From NCBI RefSeq assembly GCF_020150455.1, contig NZ_CP083740.1:3038001-3102000 (forward strand): a stretch of DNA of 64,000 nucleotides. Direction: 5' to 3'. Each line of letters opens with the position of its first letter. Within the stretch, counting starts at the first letter, position 1. The translations under genes were made by a program, and so were the position numbers. This document shows, piece by piece, positions 1 to 9,081 of this stretch. The DNA is from Bremerella sp. TYQ1. GTDB taxonomy: Bacteria; Planctomycetota; Planctomycetia; Pirellulales; Pirellulaceae. The notes below the pieces were generated by a model. The model did no database searches. It was not told the origin of the DNA and was given only the letters and a program-made list of their open reading frames with translations.

Positions 1-783
1 GGTCGTGATCGAATCGAATCCCAGCTCCGCGTAGCGCTTCGCCTGGGCTGGCTCGTTGACGGTCCAAACATGACACTCGATCCCTGCGTCGCGAAGCTTC
101 CGAACAAACTCGGCATCAACGACGGCGTCTTCCCCTTTGGTGCCGAGCCCTGTTGCTTTGGTTTCTTTAAGCGTTTTCAGCACTGAATCCACGCTTGGCG
201 ACCACTTACCGGTCACGGCGTTCTTCTTGTAGCTCGTCAGCCAATTCGCTTTGTACTGCGGCATCTTTTCGCGGCACTGCTTTACCACGTCCTCGTTGAA
301 GCAAATGATGACGATCTGCTCTGGTCGAAGACTTGACTTTTCCAGCACAACGCGGAGCGGTTCAACGATCTCTACCCCGCATTTGATTTCGACAAGGATC
401 TTGCCAGACTGCGGCACCGTCGCGAGCACCTCTTCCAGCAGCGGAATCTGCTCGCCGGCGTACTTCTCATGCTTCCAAGAGCCGACGTCCAAGTTACGCA
501 GTTCGGCGAGCGTTGCTTTCGCAGGCACCAATTTAGCGGCGCCCCCGGTCGTCTTCTCGGTCGTTTTATCGTGAAGCGCGACGATATGGCCATCCTTCGT
601 CAGATAGAAATCGCCTTCAATGGCATCGGCCTTTTGAGCCCAGGCTTCGCGGAAAGAAGCCAGCGTATTTTCGGGAGCATCGAAGGAAGCACCGCGATGA
701 GCCACAATCATTTGAGCTTCTCCGGTACCGAGAAAACTGGCCCAACATGCCGTTACAACTAGGAAAAAAGCGGAAGCACGCAT
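1..783 (-). CDS. Glycerophosphodiester phosphodiesterase, 3' end cut by window
   Basis: Hydrolyses glycerophosphodiesters to glycerol 3-phosphate and an alcohol (family knowledge). The reading frame starts at an ATG whose complement is at 781-783 and stays open to the window edge, so about 261 residues are visible and the C-terminus is missing. Residues 1-23 form a signal peptide (MRASAFFLVVTACWASFLG), so the enzyme is exported. The family signature follows directly: HRGAS at residues 29-33, APENT at 36-40, then EGDFYLTKDG and ALHD, which supply the expected metal-binding Glu/Asp and the second catalytic His. The region downstream keeps typical GDPD barrel text (ILVEIK, VWTVNEP). It stands alone, preceded by a 435-base gap. 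Substrate is not readable from sequence. Confidence 0.93.
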   Translation of the reverse strand, partial: MRASAFFLVVTACWASFLGTGEAQMIVAHRGASFDAPENTLASFREAWAQKADAIEGDFYLTKDGHIVALHDKTTEKTTGGAAKLVPAKATLAELRNLDVGSWKHEKYAGEQIPLLEEVLATVPQSGKILVEIKCGVEIVEPLRVVLEKSSLRPEQIVIICFNEDVVKQCREKMPQYKANWLTSYKKNAVTGKWSPSVDSVLKTLKETKATGLGTKGEDAVVDAEFVRKLRDAGIECHVWTVNEPAQAKRYAELGFDSITT

Positions 784-1218
784 ACGTTCTATCCTGACGA
801 TCGTCGAAGTGGGTTCTCGAAAAAGTTACTTACCTAAGTATAACTCACGATCCCTTCGCGGTTCATTCCCCCACGATGGACGGAAGCCGGGTCGTAACCC
901 CTTCGTCTGACGCTGGTTTCATCAACCATTATGCCACATTTGTGTACGCATTGACGAAGACTATTTCACGATCCCGTCTCGCTCCGGCGGACAGTTTTTT
1001 GCTGCCTCCGCGGAAGACATTCCGCCCTTAAAATCGACTGCCCAGCTACCCGCCTAGACCGTAAATACAGGCACATTCGACGCACACAATGACATGAATT
1101 GATCATTATTTCTTGTAGTGTGTGCGCATACTTCGTTACAATACGCAGATCGCGAGCGTGCCGCTGGACCACTCAAAAATAAAGGTGATCCAAGCGTCAT
1201 TATTTTCTAGGAAGCCGA
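784..1218. other. Intergenic region
   Basis: 435 bases between the start of the glycerophosphodiesterase gene and the 3' end of the PQQ-propeller gene. Short open frames here have no recognisable protein. It must hold the minus-strand promoter of the phosphodiesterase. On the plus strand it holds a promoter-like element at 1113-1142 that is described separately. Confidence 0.5.
1113..1142 (+). promoter_or_regulatory. Promoter-like element with no obvious gene
   Basis: TTGTAG, an 18-base spacer and TACAAT resemble a sigma-70 promoter pointing right. No plus-strand gene follows; transcription would run into the 3' end of the PQQ gene in antisense. The last 16 bases (atacttcgttacaata, 1128-1143) recur at 46635-46650 with the same spacing to a TTGTA box. 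Function is inferred only. Confidence 0.3.
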
Positions 1219-3039
1219 TCACGGCTTCATCGAATCTTCATCTCCCGTTGTGTCGGCCGATGTCGTTTCGGTGGCTGCTTGGGGTATGCGATAACATGCC
1301 GCCTCTTGCGAGTTGCGAACCAACAATCGATCGCCGATCAATACCGGATGGTTCCACGTCTTTCCTTCCAGCACGTTTTGGCGGGCCACTTCGTTGAACG
1401 CTTCACCGGTCGCTTCGACCAAAACGGCATCTCCCTTTTCGGTCAGCACCAGCAACAGTCCTGCATCTTTCAGCAGCAGCACTTGCCCTTTGCCGTAGCG
1501 GCCGTTCTTCCAGTTGCGGTCGCCTGTTTCCAGATCGATGCTGGCAAAGATCGTTCCGTCGAAACCAAACCCGTTGCCCTCGAAGACGACCATGTCGTTG
1601 AAGTCAGGCTTCAAGCTTCGTGACGTCCACAACACTTCCGCTTTCAATTGCTCGCCATCCTTCGCAACTTGAATGGCCCTGGTCCCATCACCCATCGTCG
1701 AGGGAATAACAATCTTGTCTTCGCCGAAGAGTTGCGGCTGCATCGCGCGATAGCCTCCTTCGACCGGCCACGCATGATTCAGCCACATGGTTCCGTCAGC
1801 AGGGTTCACGAAGTCGAGTCCCTGGTTGGTCAAACAAAGAACCGTCGGTCGATCGAACAGCATCACCAGTTGGGGTGAGCTATACGAGTGATCGCCCGAG
1901 GGAGCGGACCAAATCAAGTCGCCATCTTCCACATCAAACGCAAGCAAGCCTTTGTCGTCGGCGCCGCCGGCATGCACGATCACGTTGTCTTCGACAACCA
2001 ACGGCGACGATGCAAAGCCCCACATCGGCGGCTGGCGGTTGGCGACTTCCTTCAAGCTTTTCTGCCACGCGACGGTACCATTGAATGGATCCAATCGCAT
2101 CAGTTCGCCAGTCGCCCCTAGTGCGAAGAGGGCACCTCCGGCAATCGTCGGCGTTGCCCTGGGACCAGGCCCACCGAGCGGATCGTCGAATCGTGCGGCG
2201 AACTCGTGTGCCCAAACTTCGTTGCCAGTTTTGGCGTCGTAGCAAACGACCACTTCGTTCGCGCCTCGTTGTTCCTGCGTGAACAGCAAGTCGCCAGCGA
2301 CGGCGAAAGAAGACCAGCCTGGCCCGACAGGAACTTTCCATACCTGCTCTAGCGGATGCGACTTCCAATCGCTCGAAATCAGCACGTCGGTTTGAACGCC
2401 ATCGCGATTGGGTCCGCGAAACCCTGGCCACTGCGGATTGACTATCGCTTCCTGAAATCGCTCTGTATCGATGTCCGCATCGGTGTCGGCCCTGGCCATC
2501 ACTTTGTCTTCACTGGTAGGGGTCCAACGCCACTTGAGCCCCATCGCATAATTTCCCCACATCCCTTCGTTGCGAACCAACAGCGAGAAGCTGAAACCGA
2601 GTGTCATCAAAACCAAAGCAATCAGCGTGCGGCGAAACGTAAGCTGTCGCGCCATGAGAATCGCCCCGATCGCAAACCCGGCCATTCCCATCGGAATCAT
2701 CATTACCATCATGCCGGGCCCGCGCATGGAAGGATCGACCAGGACGCCGATCACCACACCTAACCCAACGGTTGCGAAGAACCCAACCAGCCGTTCATGC
2801 CACCGTGCTCGACTAAGCGAGATCCACCACAGCAAGATGCCGAGCGATCCCAAGACGGGACCAAACGCCGCGACCATCCACACCCAATCGTTCGGTTCGG
2901 TCATCAACTGCGGCGACAAACGAGTCACCAACATGATCGCCAACAAAACCCAAACCGGCCACGTCCGCAGCGGCTTCCATTTGCTGGTCGCATCGCTGGA
3001 TGGGTGTGCTTCTACGGAAACCTGATCGTCGTCACTCAT
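1219..3039 (-). CDS. Membrane-anchored PQQ-like beta-propeller protein
   Basis: 606 residues. Residues about 20-165 hold five hydrophobic segments, including VWVLLAIMLVTRL and LGSLGILLWWISL. After that comes WPGFRGPNRDG, the hallmark that opens many planctomycete PQQ-propeller (BamB/quinoprotein dehydrogenase-like) domains, and then repeated propeller blades (VVCYDAKTGNEVW, LMRLDPFNGTVAWQ, LLAFDVEDGDLIW, IFASIDLETGDRNWKN). The propeller is expected outside the cytoplasmic membrane. Whether it binds PQQ or acts only as a scaffold cannot be told; no dehydrogenase or outer-membrane assembly partner lies beside it. It starts at an ATG preceded by AAAGAG. The C-terminal tail after the last blade is short and Thr/Asp-rich. 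Family assignment is strong, function unknown. Confidence 0.88.
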   Translation of the reverse strand: MSDDDQVSVEAHPSSDATSKWKPLRTWPVWVLLAIMLVTRLSPQLMTEPNDWVWMVAAFGPVLGSLGILLWWISLSRARWHERLVGFFATVGLGVVIGVLVDPSMRGPGMMVMMIPMGMAGFAIGAILMARQLTFRRTLIALVLMTLGFSFSLLVRNEGMWGNYAMGLKWRWTPTSEDKVMARADTDADIDTERFQEAIVNPQWPGFRGPNRDGVQTDVLISSDWKSHPLEQVWKVPVGPGWSSFAVAGDLLFTQEQRGANEVVVCYDAKTGNEVWAHEFAARFDDPLGGPGPRATPTIAGGALFALGATGELMRLDPFNGTVAWQKSLKEVANRQPPMWGFASSPLVVEDNVIVHAGGADDKGLLAFDVEDGDLIWSAPSGDHSYSSPQLVMLFDRPTVLCLTNQGLDFVNPADGTMWLNHAWPVEGGYRAMQPQLFGEDKIVIPSTMGDGTRAIQVAKDGEQLKAEVLWTSRSLKPDFNDMVVFEGNGFGFDGTIFASIDLETGDRNWKNGRYGKGQVLLLKDAGLLLVLTEKGDAVLVEATGEAFNEVARQNVLEGKTWNHPVLIGDRLLVRNSQEAACYRIPQAATETTSADTTGDEDSMKP

Positions 3040-3274
3040 CTCTTTTCCCCCGCCCCGAAGATTGATTTGAATTCGCTATGTGCCATCGTACCCCTAGGGA
3101 ATACTTCGCTGAACCAGGAAAAGTTGCTGCGTTCTTTGGATTCCACAATTCTCAACATGACACATGCCAGCGGCCCCGTTATTATTTCCTGAACGTGGCT
3201 CCCATATGCCAACCATTCATGCTGGCTGATCAGAACGTTTGCCAATTTGCCAAGGAAGAGAACGGAGGCTCCTC

Positions 3275-3757
3275 ATGTCGAAGCGTGACTCGATGCTCTT
3301 TTTCGTGGGTGCCGTTTGCGGTGGCGGGTTCGTTTCGTTGGCCGTGCTGATGCTGGTTCTTTTCGGCGGCATTTATCGCTCGCTCAGCAATCCATCCTCC
3401 CCGGTGACTCCACCTGCGGAAGTGGAAGAGTTATCGTACGCCTTTCAAGGTTACTGCCCCGTGACGCTCGTCGATGATTGGCAGTGGAAAGTCGGCAATC
3501 GAAAGTTTCAAGAGCGGAAGGGAGAGCAGATTTTTCTGTTCGCTAGTTCCGAGCAACAAGCCAAGTTCCAACTTGACCCGATCCCTTACCTGCCGGCGTT
3601 CTCAGGGAATGATATCGTTCTGGCCAAAGATGAAAATCAATCCGAGCCAGGCCACATTCAACATGGAATGAAGTATCGCGGCCGCATGTATCTCTTCGCC
3701 TCGGAAGAAACGCTCGCCAAATTCGCCGAGCAGCCGACGCGTTACTGGGAAGAATAA
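3275..3757 (+). CDS. Membrane-anchored protein with duplicated YHS-like unit
   Basis: 160 residues from the ATG at 3275, chosen because GGAGG sits at 3264-3268; a longer frame from 3239 lacks a ribosome site. An N-terminal membrane helix (about residues 8-30, FVGAVCGGGFVSLAVLMLVLF) is followed by a YHS-type region: GYCPVTLVDDW, then FLFASSEQQAKF and DPIPYLPAFSGND, the order seen in YHS domains, which may bind metal. The tail repeats the second half of the unit (MYLFASEETLAKFAEQPTRYW), so the protein seems to hold one and a half or two units. Expected location is the periplasmic side of the membrane. Role unknown. Confidence 0.75.
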   Translation: MSKRDSMLFFVGAVCGGGFVSLAVLMLVLFGGIYRSLSNPSSPVTPPAEVEELSYAFQGYCPVTLVDDWQWKVGNRKFQERKGEQIFLFASSEQQAKFQLDPIPYLPAFSGNDIVLAKDENQSEPGHIQHGMKYRGRMYLFASEETLAKFAEQPTRYWEE

Positions 3758-3855
3758 ACGAAAACGAACCGCGAACCTGCGATGCGTAGGAACTGTCCTG
3801 GGCTGCAATCGGCATGACCGAATTGCTTCAATCCCTTTAGGACAGGAGGTGTCCC

Positions 3856-3915
3856 ATGCGATCTTTCCACGACGAAAACTTCGACGAACAACCATCCTTT
3901 CGAGCCCATGAGTAA
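3856..3915 (+). CDS. Possible 19-residue leader peptide upstream of SEC-C gene
   Basis: A perfect AGGAGGT at 3844-3850 is followed five bases later by ATG and a 19-codon frame ([19 protein letters not shown]) whose stop at 3913-3915 overlaps the ATGAGTAA start of the next gene. The strong ribosome site belongs to this frame, not to the SEC-C start, which has none of its own. This suggests translational coupling. No homology is claimed. Confidence 0.3.
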   Translation: MRSFHDENFDEQPSFRAHE

Positions 3916-4075
3916 ACGCCGCCGCGGCTTCCCTTCGGAAACGAACGTGAAGCATGGTGTCCGCGTCGTGCATGGCGACAAGTTGCTGGAGGAAAAACTA
4001 GGTCGCAACGATTTGTGTCCCTGTGACTCTGGCAAACGATTCAAGAAGTGCTGCTTAAAGCGAGGTCGCTTTTGA
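3908..4075 (+). CDS. Short SEC-C motif protein
   Basis: A 55-residue basic protein, too short for usual gene finders. The C-terminal half is a textbook SEC-C zinc motif: [18 protein letters not shown] (residues 32-49), as at the end of SecA and in many stand-alone proteins, where the CPC and CC cysteines bind zinc. The N-terminal 31 residues are basic (MSKRRRGFP) with no known domain. The start is the ATG at 3908, which lies inside the end of a 19-codon leader frame with a strong ribosome site. It may bind nucleic acid or act as a chaperone adaptor; this is inferred from the family, not seen. Confidence 0.72.
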   Translation: MSKRRRGFPSETNVKHGVRVVHGDKLLEEKLGRNDLCPCDSGKRFKKCCLKRGRF

Positions 4076-4150
4076 CGGCGTGAATCGGGACGACTACTTT
4101 TAGAGACTGAAACATACGTCGCTTGAAACGCGGTATCTTGGGAGCCGAAG

Positions 4151-5026
4151 ATGTCGGACGTTCGCCTGGAACTTGCTCGAACTTCACTCGAGGGACTCTC
4201 TCTGGGCGACGCGTTCGGCCAACAGTTCTTCTCTCCTTCGGTTGCCGCGGAAGCGAAGCCTGGCCGTCTGCCACCACCTCCTTGGAAGTTCACCGACGAT
4301 ACGGAAATGGCGATCGCTTTGGTCGAAACGCTCCACGAACATGGGGCGGTCGATCAAGACGATTTCGCACGACGCCTGGCCGAGCGTTATCAGGCCGATC
4401 CGCACCGCGGCTATGGAGCCGGGGCACGCGAACTTCTGGAAGCGATCGGGCACGGCGGATCTTGGCGAACGCTCAGTCGAGCGATGTTCGGTGGCAGTGG
4501 CTCTTACGGCAACGGGTCGGCGATGCGTGTCGCTCCGCTCGGAGCTTGGTTCGCTGACGATGTCGAGCAAACGATTCATCAAGCGACACTCTCCGCCGAA
4601 GTGACTCACACGCATCACGAAGGAATTGTCGGTGCAGTCGCGATCGCCCTTGCTGCCGGCTGGGCAGCTCGCCGCGAAGCGGAACCGGCGGAAGATTTGA
4701 TTCGCTGGGTTGCCTCGAAGATCGAAGAAAGCGAAGTCCGCAAACGTTTGGAATGGGTCAGTTCGTACCCACTCGATACGTGGCCCTTCACCATTGCATC
4801 GCAAGTCGGCACCGGCCTGGAAATCAGCGCCCAGGACACCGTTCCCTACACGGTATGGATGGCCGCCGCATTCCTGGACGACTACGAAAAAGCCCTCTGG
4901 ACCGCCGCCCGAGTCGGCGGCGACATCGACACCACATGCGCCATCATCGGAGGCATCGTCGCGCTAAACGTCGGCACCCCCGCCCTTCCAGAAACATGGC
5001 TACGCTGCCGAGAGAGTTTGAGTTAA
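4151..5026 (+). CDS. ADP-ribosylglycohydrolase family protein
   Basis: 291 residues, typical for the ARH/DraG family, which removes ADP-ribose from proteins or small molecules using two magnesium ions. Visible motifs: GDAFGQQ near residue 20, the metal-binding FTDDTEMA near residue 47, GSYGNGSAMRVAPLG near residues 117-131, and the C-terminal GGDIDTTCAIIGGI with the second Asp pair. All metal ligands expected for an active enzyme are present. No ADP-ribosyltransferase is encoded nearby, so the substrate is open. It starts 75 bases after the SEC-C gene on the same strand and may be cotranscribed. Confidence 0.9.
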   Translation: MSDVRLELARTSLEGLSLGDAFGQQFFSPSVAAEAKPGRLPPPPWKFTDDTEMAIALVETLHEHGAVDQDDFARRLAERYQADPHRGYGAGARELLEAIGHGGSWRTLSRAMFGGSGSYGNGSAMRVAPLGAWFADDVEQTIHQATLSAEVTHTHHEGIVGAVAIALAAGWAARREAEPAEDLIRWVASKIEESEVRKRLEWVSSYPLDTWPFTIASQVGTGLEISAQDTVPYTVWMAAAFLDDYEKALWTAARVGGDIDTTCAIIGGIVALNVGTPALPETWLRCRESLS

Positions 5027-5075
5027 CGTATCGACGCCCTAACCCCAAGCCCCCTGATCCCCCAACGCAGCACAT

Positions 5076-5102
5076 AAAAAAAGCCGCAACAAGTGCGGCT
5101 TT
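5076..5102 (-). terminator. Rho-independent terminator of tRNA-Glu
   Basis: Read on the minus strand: AGCCGCA, a short loop, TGCGGCT and then a run of seven T. It lies four bases beyond the 3' end of the tRNA gene. On the plus strand the stem is followed by only three T, so it may also weakly end the ADP-ribosylglycohydrolase transcript. Confidence 0.8.
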
Positions 5103-5105
5103 GAG

Positions 5106-5178
5106 CACCCCCTAGGGGAGTCGAACCCCTGTTTTCGGGCTGAGAACCCGACGTCCTGGGCCACTAGACGAAGGGGGC
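5106..5178 (-). tRNA. tRNA-Glu (anticodon CTC)
   Basis: 73 bases fold as a full cloverleaf: acceptor GCCCCCT/AGGGGGT with a G-T first pair, D arm with CTAGTGGCC, anticodon stem TCGGG/CCCGA with loop TTCTCAG and therefore anticodon CTC, and T arm AGGGG-TTCGACT-CCCCT. The sequence matches bacterial tRNA-Glu over most of its length. The 3' CCA is not encoded (CTC follows the discriminator base), so it must be added after transcription. A terminator follows at once. Confidence 0.95.
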
Positions 5179-5361
5179 ATGGTGGGTGACTGCTTCGAGG
5201 GATATCGGCGATTGATTGTGTTTGAGATCAATCAACGGCGATATTCGAAGGCTTAATCAAGTTATAACGGTTTTTCCTTCCTGTCTAGGGGCCGAACTGC
5301 CATCTGACGGGAAGCCGTTGTGGATAAGACATCTGCTGCGGGGCTTCGGTTCGCTTGGGAA

Positions 5362-6393
5362 TCAATCCCCTTCGATCAGTGGCTCTTCGGGATGGACGCT
5401 GGCGAACTCGGCGGCCATGTAGCGGTCGGCGACGGCCGTGTCGAGAAATAACTGGCCTACGTGAAAAGCGACCATCGGCAGAATGGCCAACGGGTTGGCG
5501 GTGTAAAACTCTGTGGCGATTGCCAGGCCAATCATCAATGTCTTCTGGCTACCTGCGAAAGCAATCGCAATCTCTTCAGGCCTCGAAAACTTGAGTTGCC
5601 GTGCCGCTCCGATTCCCAAAAAGAGCGCGGAGAGGTGAATTCCCAGGACCAGGGCAATCATCACGGCAAACGAAAGAACCGTGGGCATTTGATCGGTCGG
5701 CAGACCACGCAGCTTCAGCCCACAACTGATGCAGCCGAGCAAGACCATCATCAACACGCCAATCTGGGCGAAAATTCCGAGGGAAAACTTGTTTCGCGTG
5801 GCCCAATTCCCTGCGTTGGGCAACAGCCTGGCAAGCTGACCGAACGCCATCGGCAGGACAACAACGACAAAAAGCTTCGTAACCATATCGATTAGCGAAA
5901 GGCCCTTCCCGTCGGGCGACGCTCCTATGGTGATCGTGATTTCGCTGCCGGTGGTCCAAAGCAGCCAAAACGGAGTGATAAGAAAGCAAAGCGAATTGGT
6001 CACGATGGTCACGATCAACGCGACTGAGTCGTTGCCCCCTGCCCTCCGAGTCCAAACGGCAGCCGATGCGAGCGTACATGGGATAGCCGCCATCAAGTTG
6101 ATCCCGATCGCAAAGTCGCCGGATGCCAACAGCGAGACGGCCCAGGCAATTAACGGCAAGATGCCGGCGTTGATCAGCGTGGCCAGCATAGCAGCGAATG
6201 GCCGACGAATAGCTCCTTGCAAGTCGCCGAATGCCAACGGAAACGCCATCAGAAAGAGTACCGTCACAACGATGCCATTTCGTAACAAGCTCATTTCTGG
6301 CAAATCACGAAGAGGCTCGGAGAACGCGAAACCAATGACTACCACTGCTAGCAGCCCGGCCAGGAACCAATGCCTTCGGAGTAAAGATCGCAC
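5362..6393 (-). CDS. SBF-like (bile acid:sodium symporter family) transporter
   Basis: An integral membrane protein of about 343 residues with nine or ten hydrophobic segments, resembling the SBF-like (PF13593-type) branch of the bile acid/sodium and arsenite carrier superfamily: NGIVVTVLFLMAFPL, AIPCTLASAAVW, NSLCFLITPFWLLW, PMAFGQLARLL and AFAGSQKTLMIGLAIA are typical. Substrate is unknown; relatives carry organic anions with sodium. The frame is open to an ATG at 6597, but the extra 68 residues are polar, Pro/Gly-rich and would begin two bases from the divergent aroC start. I therefore prefer the GTG at 6393, just before the first helix (VRSLLRRHWFLAG). The start is uncertain; the family is fairly secure. 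Confidence 0.82.
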   Translation of the reverse strand: MRSLLRRHWFLAGLLAVVVIGFAFSEPLRDLPEMSLLRNGIVVTVLFLMAFPLAFGDLQGAIRRPFAAMLATLINAGILPLIAWAVSLLASGDFAIGINLMAAIPCTLASAAVWTRRAGGNDSVALIVTIVTNSLCFLITPFWLLWTTGSEITITIGASPDGKGLSLIDMVTKLFVVVVLPMAFGQLARLLPNAGNWATRNKFSLGIFAQIGVLMMVLLGCISCGLKLRGLPTDQMPTVLSFAVMIALVLGIHLSALFLGIGAARQLKFSRPEEIAIAFAGSQKTLMIGLAIATEFYTANPLAILPMVAFHVGQLFLDTAVADRYMAAEFASVHPEEPLIEGD

Positions 6394-6598
6394 GCGTTGC
6401 TCGCTTTCTGGTCCCCAGGTGGGGTTTGCCGGGCCGACTCTTTTACCTAACCGATCTATCTGCCGATCGGGGTTGCGGTTAGAATCGAAGATCGGTTTGC
6501 ACTTAACCTCGGTACCTGGGGTAGTTTGCCCGAATTGCGGCCTTTGAATTGGAGCGACCGCCGGGCCTGGCTCAGGACCAAAGTCTTTATTTTGCATA

Positions 6599-7744
6599 AT
6601 GTTGCGTTATTGGACAGCGGGCGAATCCCACGGTAAAACCCTTCTCGCCATGATCGACGGCTTTCCGGCCGGGTTGGCGATCGACGAAGAACCCATCAAT
6701 CGCGAGTTGGCTCGTCGCCAGGGAGGCTATGGCCGTGGCGGACGTCAACGAATCGAAACGGACAAAGTCGAAGTGATGACGGGGATCTGGAAAGGTCTCA
6801 CGCTGGGAAGTCCGATCGCACTGCAAGTGATCAATCGCGATTACAAGCTGGAACGCCTGGAAGATCTTCCGCGTCCGCGACCAGGTCATGGCGATTTGAC
6901 GGGAGCAATCAAGTTCCTCGGTCCGATCCGGGCCATTTTGGAACGTGCGAGTGCTCGCGAAACGGCCGTTCGCGTCGCCGCAGGTGCTTTGGCCAAACAG
7001 CTTCTGGCCGAGTTCGGCATTCAGGTTTACGGTTTCGTCGACGAGCTCGGCGGCGTAGCCATTGATCGGCCAGAGAACGTCGATGATGTCGACGCGATGA
7101 TTGCCAAGCGTGACGAAAGCATCATCTACTCGCTCAACCCTGGGCAAGATCCCGAATTCAAAGAACTGATCGACAAGACCGGTAAGTCGGGCGACACGCT
7201 CGGCGGGATTGTGGAAGTTCGCGTTGTGGGGGCTCCGTTCGGTTTGGGTACGCACGCCCAGTGGGAACGCAAGCTCGACGGCAAGTTGGCCCAAGCGGTC
7301 ATGGCAGTGCAAGCGATCAAAGGTGTCGAGATCGGCATGGGCTTTGAAGCCGCCCGCAAGCCTGGCTCGCAAGTTCACGACCCGATCCATTACGATCCGA
7401 TGGAACACGAGTCGACGAACCTTGGCTATACCCGGCCAACTAACAATGCCGGCGGCTTGGAAGCAGGCATGACCAACGGTCAGACGATCGTAGTTCGTGC
7501 GGCCAAGAAACCGATCAGCACGCTTCGCAAGCCGTTGGAATCGGTCAACCTGGAAACGAAAGAATCGGACGCTGCTTCGTACGAACGCAGTGACGTTTGT
7601 GCCGTTTCCGCGGCGAGTGTGATCGTGGAAAGTGTCGTGGCATTTGAGATTGCCACGGCCATGGTCGACAAATTCGGTGGTGACAGCCTGGAAGAAATGA
7701 AGGCTCGCTACCAACTGTTTATGGACATGGCCCGGAAGCGTTAA
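6599..7744 (+). CDS. aroC: Chorismate synthase
   Basis: Catalyses the last step of the shikimate pathway, 5-enolpyruvylshikimate 3-phosphate to chorismate, with reduced FMN. 381 residues, the usual length. It begins MLRYWTAGESHGK, holds RRQGGYGRGGRQRIE, PRPGHGDLTGAIK (many family members have RPGHAD), RASARETAVRVAAG, and ends with ERSDVCAVSAASVIVE. Flavin and substrate-binding arginines and histidine of the family are all present. The start is well fixed by homology, although no clear ribosome site precedes it. It is divergent from the transporter gene and is followed 44 bases later by a membrane-anchored protein of unknown function. Confidence 0.97.
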   Translation: MLRYWTAGESHGKTLLAMIDGFPAGLAIDEEPINRELARRQGGYGRGGRQRIETDKVEVMTGIWKGLTLGSPIALQVINRDYKLERLEDLPRPRPGHGDLTGAIKFLGPIRAILERASARETAVRVAAGALAKQLLAEFGIQVYGFVDELGGVAIDRPENVDDVDAMIAKRDESIIYSLNPGQDPEFKELIDKTGKSGDTLGGIVEVRVVGAPFGLGTHAQWERKLDGKLAQAVMAVQAIKGVEIGMGFEAARKPGSQVHDPIHYDPMEHESTNLGYTRPTNNAGGLEAGMTNGQTIVVRAAKKPISTLRKPLESVNLETKESDAASYERSDVCAVSAASVIVESVVAFEIATAMVDKFGGDSLEEMKARYQLFMDMARKR

Positions 7745-7788
7745 TCCCGGCCGCCAATTTTAGCGCACGCCAAGCAAGGATGTTCGGC

Positions 7789-9015
7789 ATGCACGAATCG
7801 ACGAGACGCCTGCTCTGCCGGGTCGCATTTCTGCTGGGATGCGTCGTACCGACGATGTGCACCCTCTCGTGGATTACGTACCGACAATCTTCCTGGTCGG
7901 TAGCGGCAGTCGAAGCAGAACTCTCTGACACGATCGGCTTAAAGTGTCGCATTGCGAAGTACTATAACCCCAAACCAAGCAAATGGGTCTTCGAACAAGT
8001 CCGCTTGGAACGCGCCGGCAGCGACGCCGTTTTCTTCCCGGTATTGAAGGCTGAACTTGTCGACGAGACCTGGCTGTTTTCCGCAGATGAAGCGGAAGTG
8101 GCTTGGAATGCTCGACATCGATTATGGGAAGCACTTCAAGAGGGAGTTCTCTTGAATCCAACCAGCGATCAGGCCTTTCGCCTGACAGTTGCGAAGATCT
8201 CTTTTCTAGATGGCACAATGCCATCGCTCAGCCAATTGGACGTAAAGCACGACCCCAACAGCCAACCGACGTTAACGAGTTCGGTTGTACTCGGCGATAC
8301 AACTCAGAATTCGGCATTGATCGCCAACATCGATACTAGCCACCCTGTCCACTGGCGTGTTCAATTAGCGAGCACCGAAAAGCCTATCCCGATCCATCCC
8401 TGGCGATTCGCGTTTCCAGAATTGGCTGGCCTTGGTGACGAAGCGCAGTTCTTGGGTCAGGTCTCCATGGAGCTGAACCACTCCTATCCCTATCTAGAGT
8501 TAAACGGCGAGCTACAGCAGATTGATCTTAATACAGCGTTAGCAACCAACAATCAATTTGGATCGGCGGGACAAGCGACGCTTTACCTAACGCGCGTGCT
8601 TATTCGAGACAGCAACTTCGTCGAGGCACGTGGAGGTATTCGTTCTTTCAATGGTCAGCTGCCACGAAAACTACTGGATCGCGCCGTAGAACATTTGGGG
8701 GTTCACGTTGTACCGCCCTTACAGCAGCAAGACCTCGTAGCTTATCACGAGATGACCATTGGCTTCGATTTAAAGCATGGCCGGCTAAGTCTGCGAGGAC
8801 TTTGCGACGGCTTTGCGGAGGGAACCATGATGGCGGGGCCGTATCAGCCAATCGTCTTCGAGGGACGAAATCAGGAGCTACCCGCTACAAACTTAGCAAG
8901 TGTTTTTCACGACAACCAATTTCCCATGGTCCCCGCTTCGCAGCCGGCCGTGGATATGGCTCGCTGGCTAACCGCCCCAATGCTGGCCGAACGACCAGGC
9001 AGTGCACTGCGGTAG
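7789..9015 (+). CDS. Membrane-anchored hypothetical protein, weakly AsmA-like
   Basis: 408 residues from the ATG at 7789, which has AAGGA eight bases upstream; an ATG at 7780 is in frame but overlaps that site. An N-terminal membrane helix (LLCRVAFLLGCVVPTMCTLSW) is followed by an all-beta-looking export domain. Text such as IGLKCRIAKYYNPKPSKWVFEQV and LSLRGLCDGF resembles the DUF-type AsmA/TamB-like proteins that planctomycetes make in number, but the match is weak and I would not assign a function. It follows aroC closely and may share its transcript. No catalytic motif was seen. Confidence 0.7.
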   Translation: MHESTRRLLCRVAFLLGCVVPTMCTLSWITYRQSSWSVAAVEAELSDTIGLKCRIAKYYNPKPSKWVFEQVRLERAGSDAVFFPVLKAELVDETWLFSADEAEVAWNARHRLWEALQEGVLLNPTSDQAFRLTVAKISFLDGTMPSLSQLDVKHDPNSQPTLTSSVVLGDTTQNSALIANIDTSHPVHWRVQLASTEKPIPIHPWRFAFPELAGLGDEAQFLGQVSMELNHSYPYLELNGELQQIDLNTALATNNQFGSAGQATLYLTRVLIRDSNFVEARGGIRSFNGQLPRKLLDRAVEHLGVHVVPPLQQQDLVAYHEMTIGFDLKHGRLSLRGLCDGFAEGTMMAGPYQPIVFEGRNQELPATNLASVFHDNQFPMVPASQPAVDMARWLTAPMLAERPGSALR

Positions 9016-9081
9016 CCAACAAAATAACGTGGGTGCGATTCCCTTTGATACTTGCACCCTACATGGATTGACCGACGTCCC

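Noticed and set aside
6587..7714. 375-codon minus-strand frame
   Set aside because: Antisense to aroC, which is clearly the real gene.
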